Made by a program: the position numbers and the translations under genes. Under the pieces are notes generated by a model. That model saw only the letters and a list, made by a program, of their open reading frames with translations, ran no database searches and was not told where the DNA came from. A stretch of 64,000 bases of DNA, from contig NZ_AUAZ01000001.1 in assembly GCF_000428985.1 (NCBI RefSeq), positions 62,001 through 126,000 on the forward strand, given 5' to 3'. Source of the stretch: Marinobacterium litorale DSM 23545 (GTDB lineage Bacteria; Pseudomonadota; Gammaproteobacteria; Pseudomonadales; Balneatricaceae). Shown piece by piece: positions 1 through 7,968 of the stretch. How positions within the stretch are numbered: the stretch's first letter is position 1; the number at the start of each line of letters is the position of its first letter.

Positions 1-94
1 TTTTCTCTTTTTTCTTCGCCTGCTTGGCTTTCTTGGCTTGTTGCTTGTTGGCTACGCCGGCCTTGAGTAGCTGTTCCTGTAGTGAAATCGCCAT
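1..94 (-). CDS. DUF2058 family protein, N-terminal fragment (runs off the left edge)
   Basis: The minus strand opens with ATG at 94-92 and reads without a stop to base 1, giving 31 residues that begin MAISLQEQLLKAGVANKQQ and continue as a very lysine-rich helix (KKAKQAKKKEK). This N-terminus is typical of the DUF2058 (YaiL-like) family, small nucleic-acid-associated proteins of uncertain role. Only the first part of the gene is inside the window, so length and C-terminus cannot be judged. It is transcribed away from the LysE gene to its right, leaving a short divergent intergenic region. The family assignment rests on the characteristic start and composition. Confidence 0.75.
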   Translation of the reverse strand, partial: MAISLQEQLLKAGVANKQQAKKAKQAKKKEK

Positions 95-270
95 GCTGGT
101 ACCCGAAAGATAAACGTTGTTTTGAGCCGTTACACAGAGCGGGAACTATACCGGAAGGGAGCGCTGGAGTGGAGGGTGATTGGCCTCGGTAAGTCGTGTG
201 ACAGGGCAGGCTGGAGTGAGGATAATGGATACTTAGCTATCGAATGACCACCTGTTGCAAGGATACGAAT

Positions 271-885
271 ATGTCACTGATGTTATGGGGCTCGCTGTTT
301 CTCGTTTGCCTGATGGGCGCCATGTCGCCGGGGCCGAGCCTCGCGGTTGTGTTGCGGGAAACAGTACGGAACAGCCGCTGGCATGGTGTGATCGCCGGGC
401 TCTCCCATGCGCTTGGTGTGGGGCTCTGGGCGTTTCTCACTGTGCACGGCCTGGCGCTACTGGTTACCGAGCATCAGGGGCTGTATATGGCGTTGAGCTG
501 GGGCGGCGCAGCCTATCTTGCCTGGATGGGCGTCCAGGCCTGGCGCCATGCCGGCGAGGCTAAAGCGCTTCAGATCGAAGAGGGCCGAGTGCATTCGCTT
601 TTCACGGCGGCCCGTGCCGGTGCGATGATCTCACTGTTAAACCCCAAGCTGGCTCTGTTCTTCATGGCGCTGTTTTCGCAGTTTGTCAGTGCCGAACAAA
701 GCCTGCTGGCTCAGTGGGTGATGATTTTAACCGCTACGGTTGTGGATGGAGCCTGGTACACATTGGTGGCGCTGATGCTGTCACAGCCCCGCCTGCTTAA
801 GGCGCTGCGCCGCAGAGCAGCACTTGTGGAACGTGCCACCGGTACCATTTTGCTGGGGCTTGCGGTGCGGGTCGTGACGCTTTAA
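271..885 (+). CDS. LysE/RhtB-family amino-acid exporter
   Basis: A 204-residue inner-membrane protein with five or six hydrophobic segments. The family signature GAMSPGPSLAVV lies near residue 16 and the NPKLALFF loop motif near residue 129, both expected for LysE/RhtB translocators, which export amino acids or analogues using the proton gradient. The substrate cannot be predicted from sequence. I start it at ATG 271 because AAGGA at 259-263 stands seven bases upstream; the in-frame ATG at 244 would add nine residues without a ribosome site. It is followed after 24 bases by ycjX, but nothing indicates a functional link. Confidence 0.85.
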   Translation: MSLMLWGSLFLVCLMGAMSPGPSLAVVLRETVRNSRWHGVIAGLSHALGVGLWAFLTVHGLALLVTEHQGLYMALSWGGAAYLAWMGVQAWRHAGEAKALQIEEGRVHSLFTAARAGAMISLLNPKLALFFMALFSQFVSAEQSLLAQWVMILTATVVDGAWYTLVALMLSQPRLLKALRRRAALVERATGTILLGLAVRVVTL

Positions 886-909
886 CGGACAACCAAGGCG
901 AGATAATTC

Positions 910-2349
910 ATGGCAATAGGGCGAAAGATAAAGGGATGGCTCGGCGAGGAGCGTGTTGAAGCGCTTCGTGGTCGCTTACATGAGATCGGTGAACAAACAA
1001 CCGAGCGGCATCTACGTCTGGCAGTGACCGGGTTGAGTCAAAGTGGCAAGACCGTTTTTATCACAGCGCTGATCCATCATCTGCAGCAAGCCCACCGCAG
1101 TGGCTCGTTGCCGTTTTTTGAGGTGGCAGCCAGCGAGCGGTTGGTAAGCACCCGGAACCTGAGTGCCGAGTCGGACAACCCGTTCCCGTTGGATGAGGCG
1201 CTGGCCGGTTTATCTCAGGAGCCTCCGCGCTGGCCTGAGTCCACCCGGGGGCTTTCCGAGGTACGTCTGGCGCTGCGCTATCGCCGGCCTGCCGGTCTGC
1301 GCCGGGTGCTTGGGGAAACCGGTACGCTCTATCTGGATGTCATCGATTATCCGGGGGAGTGGCTGCTGGACCTGCCGATGCTGCAGTTGGACTTCGGTCA
1401 GTGGTGTAAGCAGCAGTCCCGTCTGTTCGCGCGGGAGCCGCGCTCCTCGCTTTCAGCGCAATGGCGGGCGCGGCTTCAGGAGGTCGACTGGGCCGCACCG
1501 GCACAGCCGGATCTGATTCGTACACTGAGCCTGGAGTTTTCCGGCTTGCTGCAGCAGTTGCGGGAGGACCCATACGCGCTGAGCCTGCTGCAACCGGGGC
1601 GGTTGGTGTTGCCCGGTGAAGAAACAGACGACGAGCGTCTGCATCTGTTTCCTCTGCTGGTCGACAGCTGGCCTGAAAATGGCTGGCCCGAGGGTAGCAA
1701 TGGCGCGCTCCTGGAGCAGCGTTACCACCGCTATCGTGATGAGCTGGTCCGGCCGTTTTATACCAAGCACTTCGCCCGCTTTGACCGGCAGATTGTATTG
1801 GTGGATTGCCTGAAAACACTCAATCGTGGTGAGGAATGTTTTCGGGATATGCAGGCGGCGCTGACCGATATTCTGCAAAGCTTTAACTATGGCCGATCGG
1901 GTTTTTTACGCCGGTTGTTCAGTCCCCGCATCGACCGGGTTTTGTTTGCCTCTACCAAGGCGGACCATGTCACCTCCAATCAGCACCACAACCTGGACCG
2001 GTTTCTGGAGTTGATTATTCAGGATGCTCAACGGGATGTCCGGTTTGAAGGCATTGAAACGCGCTGCATGGCCGTCGCCTCGGTGCGCTCCACGGAAGCG
2101 GCTCAGGCCCGGGTGGATGGGCAGCAGCTTTCCTGTCTGCGTGGGCGGCGTAAATCCGATGGTGAAGAGGTCGCGCTGTTTCCCGGTGAGGTGCCGGTGG
2201 AGCTGCCTGAGCCCTCTGACTGGAATGAAGAGCGCTTTCGTTTTGTCGACTTCGCACCGGCGCGTCTGCCCATGAACAGCCTCAAGGCCAGGCATCATAT
2301 CCGGCTGGATCAGGTGCTCGAATACATGATGGAGGATCTGTTCCGATGA
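910..2349 (+). CDS. ycjX: YcjX family P-loop protein (DUF463)
   Basis: A 479-residue protein with a Walker A motif GLSQSGKT at residues 41-48 after an N-terminal helix, and a DxxDYPGEW-type segment near residue 145 that fits a GTPase-like switch region. Length and order match the YcjX/DUF463 family, which in enterobacteria accompanies the phage-shock genes and is always paired with ycjF. The molecular role is unresolved; an NTPase acting at the membrane together with YcjF is the usual inference. Its stop overlaps the ycjF start by four bases (ATGA), so the two are translationally coupled. No psp genes are visible in the window. Confidence 0.9.
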   Translation: MAIGRKIKGWLGEERVEALRGRLHEIGEQTTERHLRLAVTGLSQSGKTVFITALIHHLQQAHRSGSLPFFEVAASERLVSTRNLSAESDNPFPLDEALAGLSQEPPRWPESTRGLSEVRLALRYRRPAGLRRVLGETGTLYLDVIDYPGEWLLDLPMLQLDFGQWCKQQSRLFAREPRSSLSAQWRARLQEVDWAAPAQPDLIRTLSLEFSGLLQQLREDPYALSLLQPGRLVLPGEETDDERLHLFPLLVDSWPENGWPEGSNGALLEQRYHRYRDELVRPFYTKHFARFDRQIVLVDCLKTLNRGEECFRDMQAALTDILQSFNYGRSGFLRRLFSPRIDRVLFASTKADHVTSNQHHNLDRFLELIIQDAQRDVRFEGIETRCMAVASVRSTEAAQARVDGQQLSCLRGRRKSDGEEVALFPGEVPVELPEPSDWNEERFRFVDFAPARLPMNSLKARHHIRLDQVLEYMMEDLFR

Positions 2350-3431
2350 GCGATGACAGTCAGTGGAAAAAACCGCGCTACATCGACCCGGCACGCTTGG
2401 ATAATGCCCCGGATTCTGCTGCGCGCCATCTGGGATACCCACCCCGTAGCCCGGCCGAAGACCAGAGGCCGTATGCCGGGAATCCGATACCACCCCAAGA
2501 GTTCCCGCTCGAGCAGGTAACAATCGAACCTGATGAAACAGATCAGCCTGTCACAACAGAAGCGCCCCAAAAAAGGGGCCTCTGGCGAAAGGTGTTTGCC
2601 TATTCGGCCACGGCGGTTCTTGTGACAGGTGTCGGGCTGGAGCTATACCGCCTTCTCGACTGGGGCTTTAGCACTCATATTGCTTTGGGCTCAACGCTGG
2701 CTGCGCTGCTCTCACTGGCGGCTGGAAGTGGCGCATTGCAGCTTTGGCGCAGTTTAAAAGGTCTGCGTCAGCTTCGTCGGACCGAGGAGTTGCAGGCGCA
2801 GGCGGCACGATTGGGGGAGCAGAGCGGCCAGGGGCAGGCAGCGGCTTTTCTTAGAAGACTGGAGCAGCAGTATCGGAATCAGCCGGGCCAGCGTGATATT
2901 GCCGATGCGATCCGCGACCTGGACTCCGCCTACAGTGACTCTGAAGTGGTCGAGTACCTGAGCCGCCACTTGTTTCTGGAGCAGGATGCGCGGGCGCGGC
3001 GTTGTGTGCAGCGCTATTCGGTGGAATCGGGGGTGCTGGTGGCGCTGAGTCCCTGGGCGAGCTTCGATATGCTGTTGGTGGGCTGGCGCAACCTGAGGAT
3101 GCTGCGCGAAGTGGCAGCCATTTACGGCATCGCGCCTGGCGCGGCCACTCAATGGGCGCTGTTAAAGCGCGTCATGCATAGCCTGGCCTTCGCCGGACTG
3201 AGCGAAATGGCCATGGATGCGGGATCAACCGCACTCAGCGGCTCTCTCACAGCTAGTCTTTCGGCAAGAGCAGGGCAGGGGCTCGGTGCCGGGCTGTTTA
3301 CGGCGCGTACCGGGCTTGAAGCGATTCGGCGTTGCCGGCCCATACCCAGTGAACAGCGGGACCGTAAGGTGTTGAAAGCAGTGACGGAAGGAATTGTTCA
3401 GAGATTGAGCCCAGCATCGGGAAAGGGCTGA
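2346..3431 (+). CDS. ycjF: YcjF family membrane protein (DUF697)
   Basis: A 361-residue protein whose first 80 residues are polar and proline-rich, followed by two transmembrane helices near residues 83-105 and 110-132 and a C-terminal alpha-helical DUF697-like domain with further hydrophobic stretches (around 230-310). This architecture is that of YcjF (TIGR01620), the partner of YcjX. It starts inside the last codons of ycjX (ATGA overlap) and the pair is therefore one operon. The function is unknown in the family; membrane stress is often inferred from enterobacterial context only. Confidence 0.88.
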   Translation: MSDDSQWKKPRYIDPARLDNAPDSAARHLGYPPRSPAEDQRPYAGNPIPPQEFPLEQVTIEPDETDQPVTTEAPQKRGLWRKVFAYSATAVLVTGVGLELYRLLDWGFSTHIALGSTLAALLSLAAGSGALQLWRSLKGLRQLRRTEELQAQAARLGEQSGQGQAAAFLRRLEQQYRNQPGQRDIADAIRDLDSAYSDSEVVEYLSRHLFLEQDARARRCVQRYSVESGVLVALSPWASFDMLLVGWRNLRMLREVAAIYGIAPGAATQWALLKRVMHSLAFAGLSEMAMDAGSTALSGSLTASLSARAGQGLGAGLFTARTGLEAIRRCRPIPSEQRDRKVLKAVTEGIVQRLSPASGKG

Positions 3432-3450
3432 TCTTTCTCTTTAGAGGGGT

Positions 3451-3479
3451 TTGCATTCGTCAGACACGCTGCTTATACT
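3451..3479 (+). promoter_or_regulatory. Sigma70-type promoter of ffs
   Basis: TTGCAT at 3451-3456 and TATACT at 3474-3479 are separated by 17 bases, close to the consensus -35/-10 pair. Transcription would begin near 3486, leaving roughly 50 bases of leader before the mature SRP RNA, to be removed by processing. No other RNA or CDS start lies between, so assignment to ffs is straightforward. Confidence 0.7.
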
Positions 3480-3536
3480 GCGCGCCTGTTTCAGACAGTG
3501 ATCGCTGTTTTGAAGCTAGGCGCAAAGCCGCGTTAT

Positions 3537-3651
3537 GGTGGCTCTGCCGGTCCTCTCGCAACGATAAGCCGTGAACCTGGTCAGGCCCGGAAGGGAGCAG
3601 CCACAGCGGTAGACTCGTGTGCCGGGATGCTAGGCTGGTGGGGCCACCCCC
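3537..3651 (+). ncRNA. ffs: Signal recognition particle 4.5S RNA
   Basis: The segment holds the diagnostic domain IV hairpin of bacterial SRP RNA: GGTCAGGCCCGGAAGGGAGC around 3579-3598, with the GGAA tetraloop and the asymmetric internal loop that bind Ffh. The CTCTCGCAACGA stretch of E. coli 4.5S RNA precedes it and GTGTGCCGGGATG follows. The ends GGTGGC (3537) and GCCACC (3643-3648) pair to close the rod, giving about 115 nt, the usual size. In many Gammaproteobacteria ffs lies directly upstream of dnaX; here about 2 kb with a toxin-antitoxin pair and a diguanylate cyclase separate them. Confidence 0.95.
3573..3600 (+). repeat. 28-bp direct repeat, left copy (SRP RNA core)
   Basis: This is the conserved core of ffs itself. 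It recurs in direct orientation at 4394-4421 with 26 of 28 bases identical (t/c and a/g differences). Flanking bases on either side of the two copies are unrelated. The two copies bracket the toxin-antitoxin genes. Confidence 0.85.
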
Positions 3652-3663
3652 AATAACGCTAAA

Positions 3664-3996
3664 TTAGTCGTCAATGAGCTTTTTGTCTGCTGGCCTGCGC
3701 TTCTTAGCGTCTCGGTAGAAATTTTCGTGTGGGCCCAGGTTGAGTAGATAGAGCGTGAGCCGCTCTTCTTGCCAGCTGTAGCCCAGTAAAAACTGCTGAC
3801 GCTCTACTGAAAACTTATATACCCGCATGTAAGAAAGATCGCCTTTCTTTTGCACACCGATCTCGGGATTGTCTACGACTTTGTCAATTGCATCTTCGAC
3901 GGCTTCCAGTACCGCCTCCGGAAGTCTTTTGATCGCCTTGCTGAAGACGGGGGACTCGTAAACCTCAATCTGATTTTCGTTTTGTTCTTCGCTCAT
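3664..3996 (-). CDS. RelE/ParE-superfamily toxin
   Basis: A 110-residue protein with the compact beta-alpha fold pattern of type II RelE/ParE toxins: VYESPVFSKAIKRLPEAVLEAVEDAI, then a basic beta strand region (YMRVYKFSVERQQFLLGYSW) and a C-terminal LYLLNLGPHENFYRD segment. Such toxins cleave ribosome-bound mRNA or inhibit gyrase; the subtype cannot be told from sequence. Its start overlaps the end of the antitoxin gene by 32 bases, so the pair is co-translated with the antitoxin first. The pair lies between ffs and a duplicated ffs core. Confidence 0.8.
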   Translation of the reverse strand: MSEEQNENQIEVYESPVFSKAIKRLPEAVLEAVEDAIDKVVDNPEIGVQKKGDLSYMRVYKFSVERQQFLLGYSWQEERLTLYLLNLGPHENFYRDAKKRRPADKKLIDD

Positions 3997-4201
3997 ATTT
4001 GGTTACGTGCCCTGAGTTGACGGCCTCAGTCGCGAGCAGAGCATCGCGTATGAACTCATAGGTTAAATCAGGATTCTCTTCTGCTATCTGACCGATCTTT
4101 GCCCAATGTTCAATCTGCTTTGGTACAGTGCGAAATGAAGCCGAAGAGTGAATTTTCGCGTTTTCGACGAATTCGTCGTCTAAGCGAACACTTGTAGCCA
4201 T
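3965..4201 (-). CDS. ParD-like ribbon-helix-helix antitoxin
   Basis: A 78-residue protein starting MATSVRLDDEFVENAKIHS, the N-terminal beta strand and helix of a ribbon-helix-helix DNA-binding fold, followed by FRTVPKQIEHWAKIGQIAEENPDLTYEFI, as in the ParD-like antitoxin family. AGGAG eight bases before ATG 4201 supports the start. It is first in the operon and overlaps the toxin gene. It probably binds and neutralises the toxin and represses its own promoter; a perfect 15-base inverted repeat at 4324-4338 upstream is a candidate operator. Confidence 0.82.
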   Translation of the reverse strand: MATSVRLDDEFVENAKIHSSASFRTVPKQIEHWAKIGQIAEENPDLTYEFIRDALLATEAVNSGHVTKYERRTKRKSD

Positions 4202-4323
4202 TTCATATCTCCTTTACTCGCTTACCATTAATCAACGTAGCTGATTAGCCTCTGGGTAGACCTTTTATCTATCGATCAGGGCCTCATCTGCATTCATTTT
4301 CCTCGCGAGTATTGTTGTACTTT

Positions 4324-4338
4324 GCGACAAATTGTCGC
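4324..4338. promoter_or_regulatory. Perfect inverted repeat, candidate antitoxin operator
   Basis: GCGACAA-A-TTGTCGC is a perfect 7+1+7 palindrome, about 120 bases upstream of the antitoxin start. Ribbon-helix-helix antitoxins commonly autoregulate through such palindromes. No clear -35/-10 pair could be assigned around it, so the role is inferred. Confidence 0.4.
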
Positions 4339-4393
4339 GTTTTGCAATGTTTTGATATTTTTACCTCTGGAACGTTGCCTGAGAAATTGCTTT

Positions 4394-4421
4394 GAACCCG
4401 GTCAGGCCCGGAAGGGGGCAG
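4394..4421 (+). repeat. 28-bp direct repeat, right copy (SRP RNA core fragment)
   Basis: This copy matches the ffs core 3573-3600 at 26/28 bases and retains the GGTCAGGCCCGGAAGGG hairpin apex. The rest of an SRP RNA is absent on both sides. Read on the minus strand, the copy supplies the stop codon and about the last five codons of the diguanylate cyclase gene. It resembles an attachment-site duplication left by integration at ffs. Confidence 0.85.
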
Positions 4422-5445
4422 TTGCAACAATAATCCGATTTCGCCCCAGTTTTTTGGCTTCATAAAGAGCCGTATCAGCACGGCGCAACAGGCTGTCGTA
4501 ATCGTCATCTGGATTGATGCGGGTGATACCGGCGCTGACTGTCAGGTAAATGGTTTCGCCGCCCGGGGTCAGGAAGGGGGTGTCACAAAACCGTTGATGG
4601 ATGCGTTCGGTGGCCTGCAGAGCCGCGGCTTCATCGATGAACGGCATTAAAGCGATAAATTCCTCGCCACCGTAGCGGAACCCGTCATCGGAGTGGCGCA
4701 GGTTGTGACGAATAATCTCGGCAAACTTGCGCAGCACTTCATCGCCGAACAGATGGCCGTGATTGTCATTGAGTTGTTTGAAGTGGTCGAGATCCATCAT
4801 CGCCAGTGACATCGGCTGCTGGTAACGCTGGCAGAGCTCAATCTGCCGGTTAATCTCTTTTCTTAACTGGCGCGCATTATAAAGCTGTGTCAGGTCATCG
4901 GTGACGCTAAGCTCGCGGTAGCGCCGCTCATTTTCAACCAGTTGCTGTTCGGCCTTTTTGCGGTCGGTAATAATGACCAGTGTCTCGATGGCCCCGACCA
5001 CTTTATGGTCGCAGTCCATCAGTGGGGCGGCAGTAAATGACAGCCATTCTCCGTCGTCGCCGATATCAGGGAAGAAGTCTTCGGCAGCGTAGGCGCCCTC
5101 GATCTTTGCGGCTTGTGTGAGCTTTGACGAGTAAAACTGACTGAGCGTATCGGCTTCGGCATTATCGACGATGATATCCGCCATGGTGGGGCGTGGGTGG
5201 GAGTAGAAAGGCATCCACTGTTTACGCGTTCCAATCATCTCCCCGGCGGAGAGCCCGGTTGCGCTGGCCAGCGCCAGATTCCAGTGGGTTATACGGTGCT
5301 CCCGGTTGATCACAAAAGCGGGGATAGCCAGCTTGTTGATCAGCTCATCGGGTGGAATCAGCTCCGTCAGAGGATCCAGGGGTTCAAGGGTTGCATGCTC
5401 CGACTGCTCCGGTACTTCTTCTGTTGCCATCAACTCTGTGCTCAT
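4402..5445 (-). CDS. PAS-GGDEF diguanylate cyclase
   Basis: A 347-residue soluble protein. Residues about 35-160 form a PAS sensory domain (VINREHRITHWNLALASATG); residues about 180-342 form a GGDEF domain with the active-site GGEEF at 259-263, the metal-binding MMDLDHFK segment and an intact inhibitory I-site RHSD at 250-253. It should make cyclic di-GMP from two GTP and be product-inhibited. No transmembrane segment is visible, so the signal is cytoplasmic. The C-terminus, VATAPFRA and stop, is encoded by the SRP-core repeat at 4394-4421, suggesting that the original 3' end was replaced. It is transcribed divergently from dnaX. Confidence 0.92.
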   Translation of the reverse strand: MSTELMATEEVPEQSEHATLEPLDPLTELIPPDELINKLAIPAFVINREHRITHWNLALASATGLSAGEMIGTRKQWMPFYSHPRPTMADIIVDNAEADTLSQFYSSKLTQAAKIEGAYAAEDFFPDIGDDGEWLSFTAAPLMDCDHKVVGAIETLVIITDRKKAEQQLVENERRYRELSVTDDLTQLYNARQLRKEINRQIELCQRYQQPMSLAMMDLDHFKQLNDNHGHLFGDEVLRKFAEIIRHNLRHSDDGFRYGGEEFIALMPFIDEAAALQATERIHQRFCDTPFLTPGGETIYLTVSAGITRINPDDDYDSLLRRADTALYEAKKLGRNRIIVATAPFRA

Positions 5446-5674
5446 CTATCGACTATCTGAGGCCCTGCAGTCACACGCTGTTATCCCGGGATGTTCCGGC
5501 GGAGGGTGCGGGGCTCTAGAAAAATCCATACTAAGCGAACGGCTATCATCCTTTAATTACAGAATAGTCGTATTCCATCCGCAGTAAAGGCCGCAGGAGC
5601 GTAACGACGCCGTGGCCAGGGCGTGGTAAGATCACCCCCTTTATCGAGACCCGGCGAGAACAGAACGAGGCGCG

Positions 5675-7615
5675 ATGAGTTATCAGGTATTGGCACGGAA
5701 GTGGCGCCCCAGCCGCTTCCAGGAGATGGTGGGGCAGGAGCATGTCCTGAAAGCGCTGGTCAACGCGCTGGATGATGACCGGTTGCACCACGCCTACCTT
5801 TTTACGGGTACCCGCGGGGTCGGTAAAACATCCATCGCCCGGCTGTTTGCCAAGTCGTTGAACTGTGAGACCGGCGTATCCTCTGAACCCTGTGGCCAAT
5901 GTACGGCCTGCCGTGAGATTGCCGAGGGGCGGTTTGTCGACTTGATCGAAGTTGACGCGGCCTCCCGGACCAAGGTGGAAGATACCCGTGAGCTGCTGGA
6001 AAATGTTCAGTACGCGCCCACACACGGGCGTTTCAAGGTTTACCTCATCGACGAGGTCCACATGCTCTCCGGCCACTCCTTCAATGCGTTGCTGAAAACG
6101 CTTGAAGAGCCGCCGCCCCATGTGAAGTTCCTGTTGGCGACCACTGACCCGCAGAAGCTGCCGGTGACCATTTTGTCGCGTTGCCTGCAGTTCAACCTGA
6201 AAAACCTGGTGCCTGAGCGGATCGTCAACCATCTGCGACATGTGCTGGAGGCGGAGTCGATTCAGTTTGAAGACCCTGCTCTGTGGCTCCTGGCTCGTTC
6301 GGCTGATGGATCGATGCGCGATGCGCTGAGTCTGACTGATCAGGCGATCGCCTATGGCGCAGGTGTCGTTAACGAGTCCGATGTGCGGGCCATGCTGGGT
6401 ACCATCGATCAGCACCTGGTCTACGCCATACTGGATGCCGTGGCACGCCAGGATGGTGCTGCGGTGATGAATGTATGCGCGCAGCTGGCCGAGTTCTCGC
6501 CCGACTATGGCAGCGTGCTGGCTGAGCTGATCAGCTTGTTGCACCGGGTGGCGTTGGCACAGGCGGTGCCCGACGCAGTCGACAACAGCCTGGGTGATCT
6601 GGAGCGGGTGCGTGAGCTGGCAGCCGGTATGCGCGCTGAAGATACTCAGCTGTACTACCAGATTGCGGTTATGGGGCGTAAAGACCTGCCCTATGTGCCT
6701 CATGCGCGGGAAGGGCTGGAGATGGTTCTGCTGCGCATGCTGGCGTTCCGGCCGGCAGGTGCAGCTGTTGCCAAAAAGGCTCCGCCGGCTGAAGTAACAT
6801 CAACTGCCGCCGGTAACGCCCATTTAGCCGACAACGTGCCCGCTCCAATGCCCAAGCCGGAAGCGGTGCCTGAGCCAGAACCAGAGCCTCCCAGGCAGGA
6901 GCCCAAGCCTGAACCTGCGATCAACACGGAACCACCGGTTGAGCCTCAGCCGGTTGAGCCAGCGCCCGTTTATACGCCCGGGCCTGCTCAGCCGGCGATG
7001 GTGCCTGATTCTCAGGAGATGCCGCGCTATGACGAGCCGCCTCCCTGGGATGAGTACGAAACCTCAGCCCCGGTATCGCGGCAGGCCGAGCCGGCGCCGG
7101 AGCCTGTTGAGCCTCCGGTAAAAAAGCCTGAGCCACCGCCCGCGCCGCCGTCGGCTCCGGCGGTGGAGAGCGAGAAACGCACACTGGCTCAGGAAACCGA
7201 TGATCTGCCCGTGGAGCTGTCGGCGTTGAATGAGGCCCATTGGGTCAGTTTGGCGCTTGCGTTGGGGCTGAGTGGTATGACCGACAGTCTGGCGCGTGCC
7301 CTGTCTCTGGAATCGGTCAGTGCAAGCGGTCTGTGTTTCCACTATACCGCCGAGCAGGAGGCGATGCTGAACCAGACTCAGCGCGATCGTATTGCCGCGG
7401 CTTTGAAAGAGCGCTTTGGCGATGCGATCGATGTCACGTTTGAGCAGGCACCGCAAACTCGTGAAACGCCGGCTCAATATCTGGCGCGGCGCAAGGCTGA
7501 ACGGCAGGCCGAAGCCGTGGCGTCAATGAAAGCAGACCCGCTGGTCCAGCAGATAATCGACCAGTTCGGGGCACGTATTGAAGAAGAATCTGTCACACCC
7601 ATAGATCCAAATTAA
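5675..7615 (+). CDS. dnaX: DNA polymerase III subunits tau and (by frameshift) gamma
   Basis: A 646-residue clamp-loader ATPase. The Walker A motif GTRGVGKT is at residues 45-52, and the zinc-binding cysteines C64, C73, C76 and C79 are present. The AAA+ and collar domains reach about residue 365, then a proline/glutamate-rich linker runs to about 510 and a C-terminal tau-specific domain follows, which in E. coli binds DnaB and the polymerase alpha subunit. Codons 366-368 read GCC AAA AAG; a -1 slip there reaches TGA after four codons. It opens the conserved dnaX-ybaB-recR operon. Confidence 0.97.
   Translation: MSYQVLARKWRPSRFQEMVGQEHVLKALVNALDDDRLHHAYLFTGTRGVGKTSIARLFAKSLNCETGVSSEPCGQCTACREIAEGRFVDLIEVDAASRTKVEDTRELLENVQYAPTHGRFKVYLIDEVHMLSGHSFNALLKTLEEPPPHVKFLLATTDPQKLPVTILSRCLQFNLKNLVPERIVNHLRHVLEAESIQFEDPALWLLARSADGSMRDALSLTDQAIAYGAGVVNESDVRAMLGTIDQHLVYAILDAVARQDGAAVMNVCAQLAEFSPDYGSVLAELISLLHRVALAQAVPDAVDNSLGDLERVRELAAGMRAEDTQLYYQIAVMGRKDLPYVPHAREGLEMVLLRMLAFRPAGAAVAKKAPPAEVTSTAAGNAHLADNVPAPMPKPEAVPEPEPEPPRQEPKPEPAINTEPPVEPQPVEPAPVYTPGPAQPAMVPDSQEMPRYDEPPPWDEYETSAPVSRQAEPAPEPVEPPVKKPEPPPAPPSAPAVESEKRTLAQETDDLPVELSALNEAHWVSLALALGLSGMTDSLARALSLESVSASGLCFHYTAEQEAMLNQTQRDRIAAALKERFGDAIDVTFEQAPQTRETPAQYLARRKAERQAEAVASMKADPLVQQIIDQFGARIEEESVTPIDPN
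6772..6792 (+). promoter_or_regulatory. Candidate -1 programmed frameshift site producing gamma
   Basis: The heptamer C AAA AAG (6772-6778) is in the zero frame Ala-Lys-Lys. After a one-base backward slip the next codons are GGC TCC GCC GGC TGA, with the stop at 6790-6792, giving a product of 372 residues that ends just after the collar domain. The E. coli site is A AAA AAG with an almost immediate stop. The first base here is C, so slippage may be weaker. An AGG lies about 12 bases upstream and a short CCGGC/GCCGG stem is possible downstream. Confidence 0.5.
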
Positions 7616-7633
7616 GTAAAGAGGTTATCCGAG

Positions 7634-7966
7634 ATGATGAAGGGTATGGGCAACATGGGCAATTTGATGAAGCAAGCCCAGAAAATGCAGGAAGAGATGC
7701 AGAAGGCTCAGGAAGAGATCGCCAACGCCGAAGTAACCGGCGAGTCGGGCGCGGGCCTGGTCAGCATTGTGATGAACGGTCGTCACGATGTGAAAAAAGT
7801 AAACATCGATGACAGCCTGCTGGAAGAGGAGAAGGAGATTCTGGAAGATCTGGTTGCCGCTGCGATCAATGACGCGGTGCGCAAAGTCGAACAGGATACT
7901 CAGGACCGTATGTCCAAAGTGACCTCCGGCATGGGCATGCCGCCCGGCTTCAAGATGCCGTTCTAA
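7634..7966 (+). CDS. ybaB: YbaB/EbfC family nucleoid-associated protein
   Basis: A 110-residue protein with a methionine- and glycine-rich start, a long N-terminal helix ([20 protein letters not shown]), then the beta-strand core [20 protein letters not shown] and a C-terminal helix ending in a PPGFKMPF tail, all typical of YbaB/EbfC. These proteins form tweezers-shaped dimers that bind DNA. It lies 18 bases after dnaX and two bases before recR, the classic conserved order that links it with DNA metabolism. Confidence 0.95.
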   Translation: MMKGMGNMGNLMKQAQKMQEEMQKAQEEIANAEVTGESGAGLVSIVMNGRHDVKKVNIDDSLLEEEKEILEDLVAAAINDAVRKVEQDTQDRMSKVTSGMGMPPGFKMPF

Positions 7967-7968
7967 CC

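Noticed and set aside
3537-5445. A Tn7-like or CRISPR-associated transposon inserted at ffs
   Set aside because: No tns, cas or integrase gene and no terminal repeats of that type are visible; only a toxin-antitoxin pair, a cyclase and a core duplication are present.
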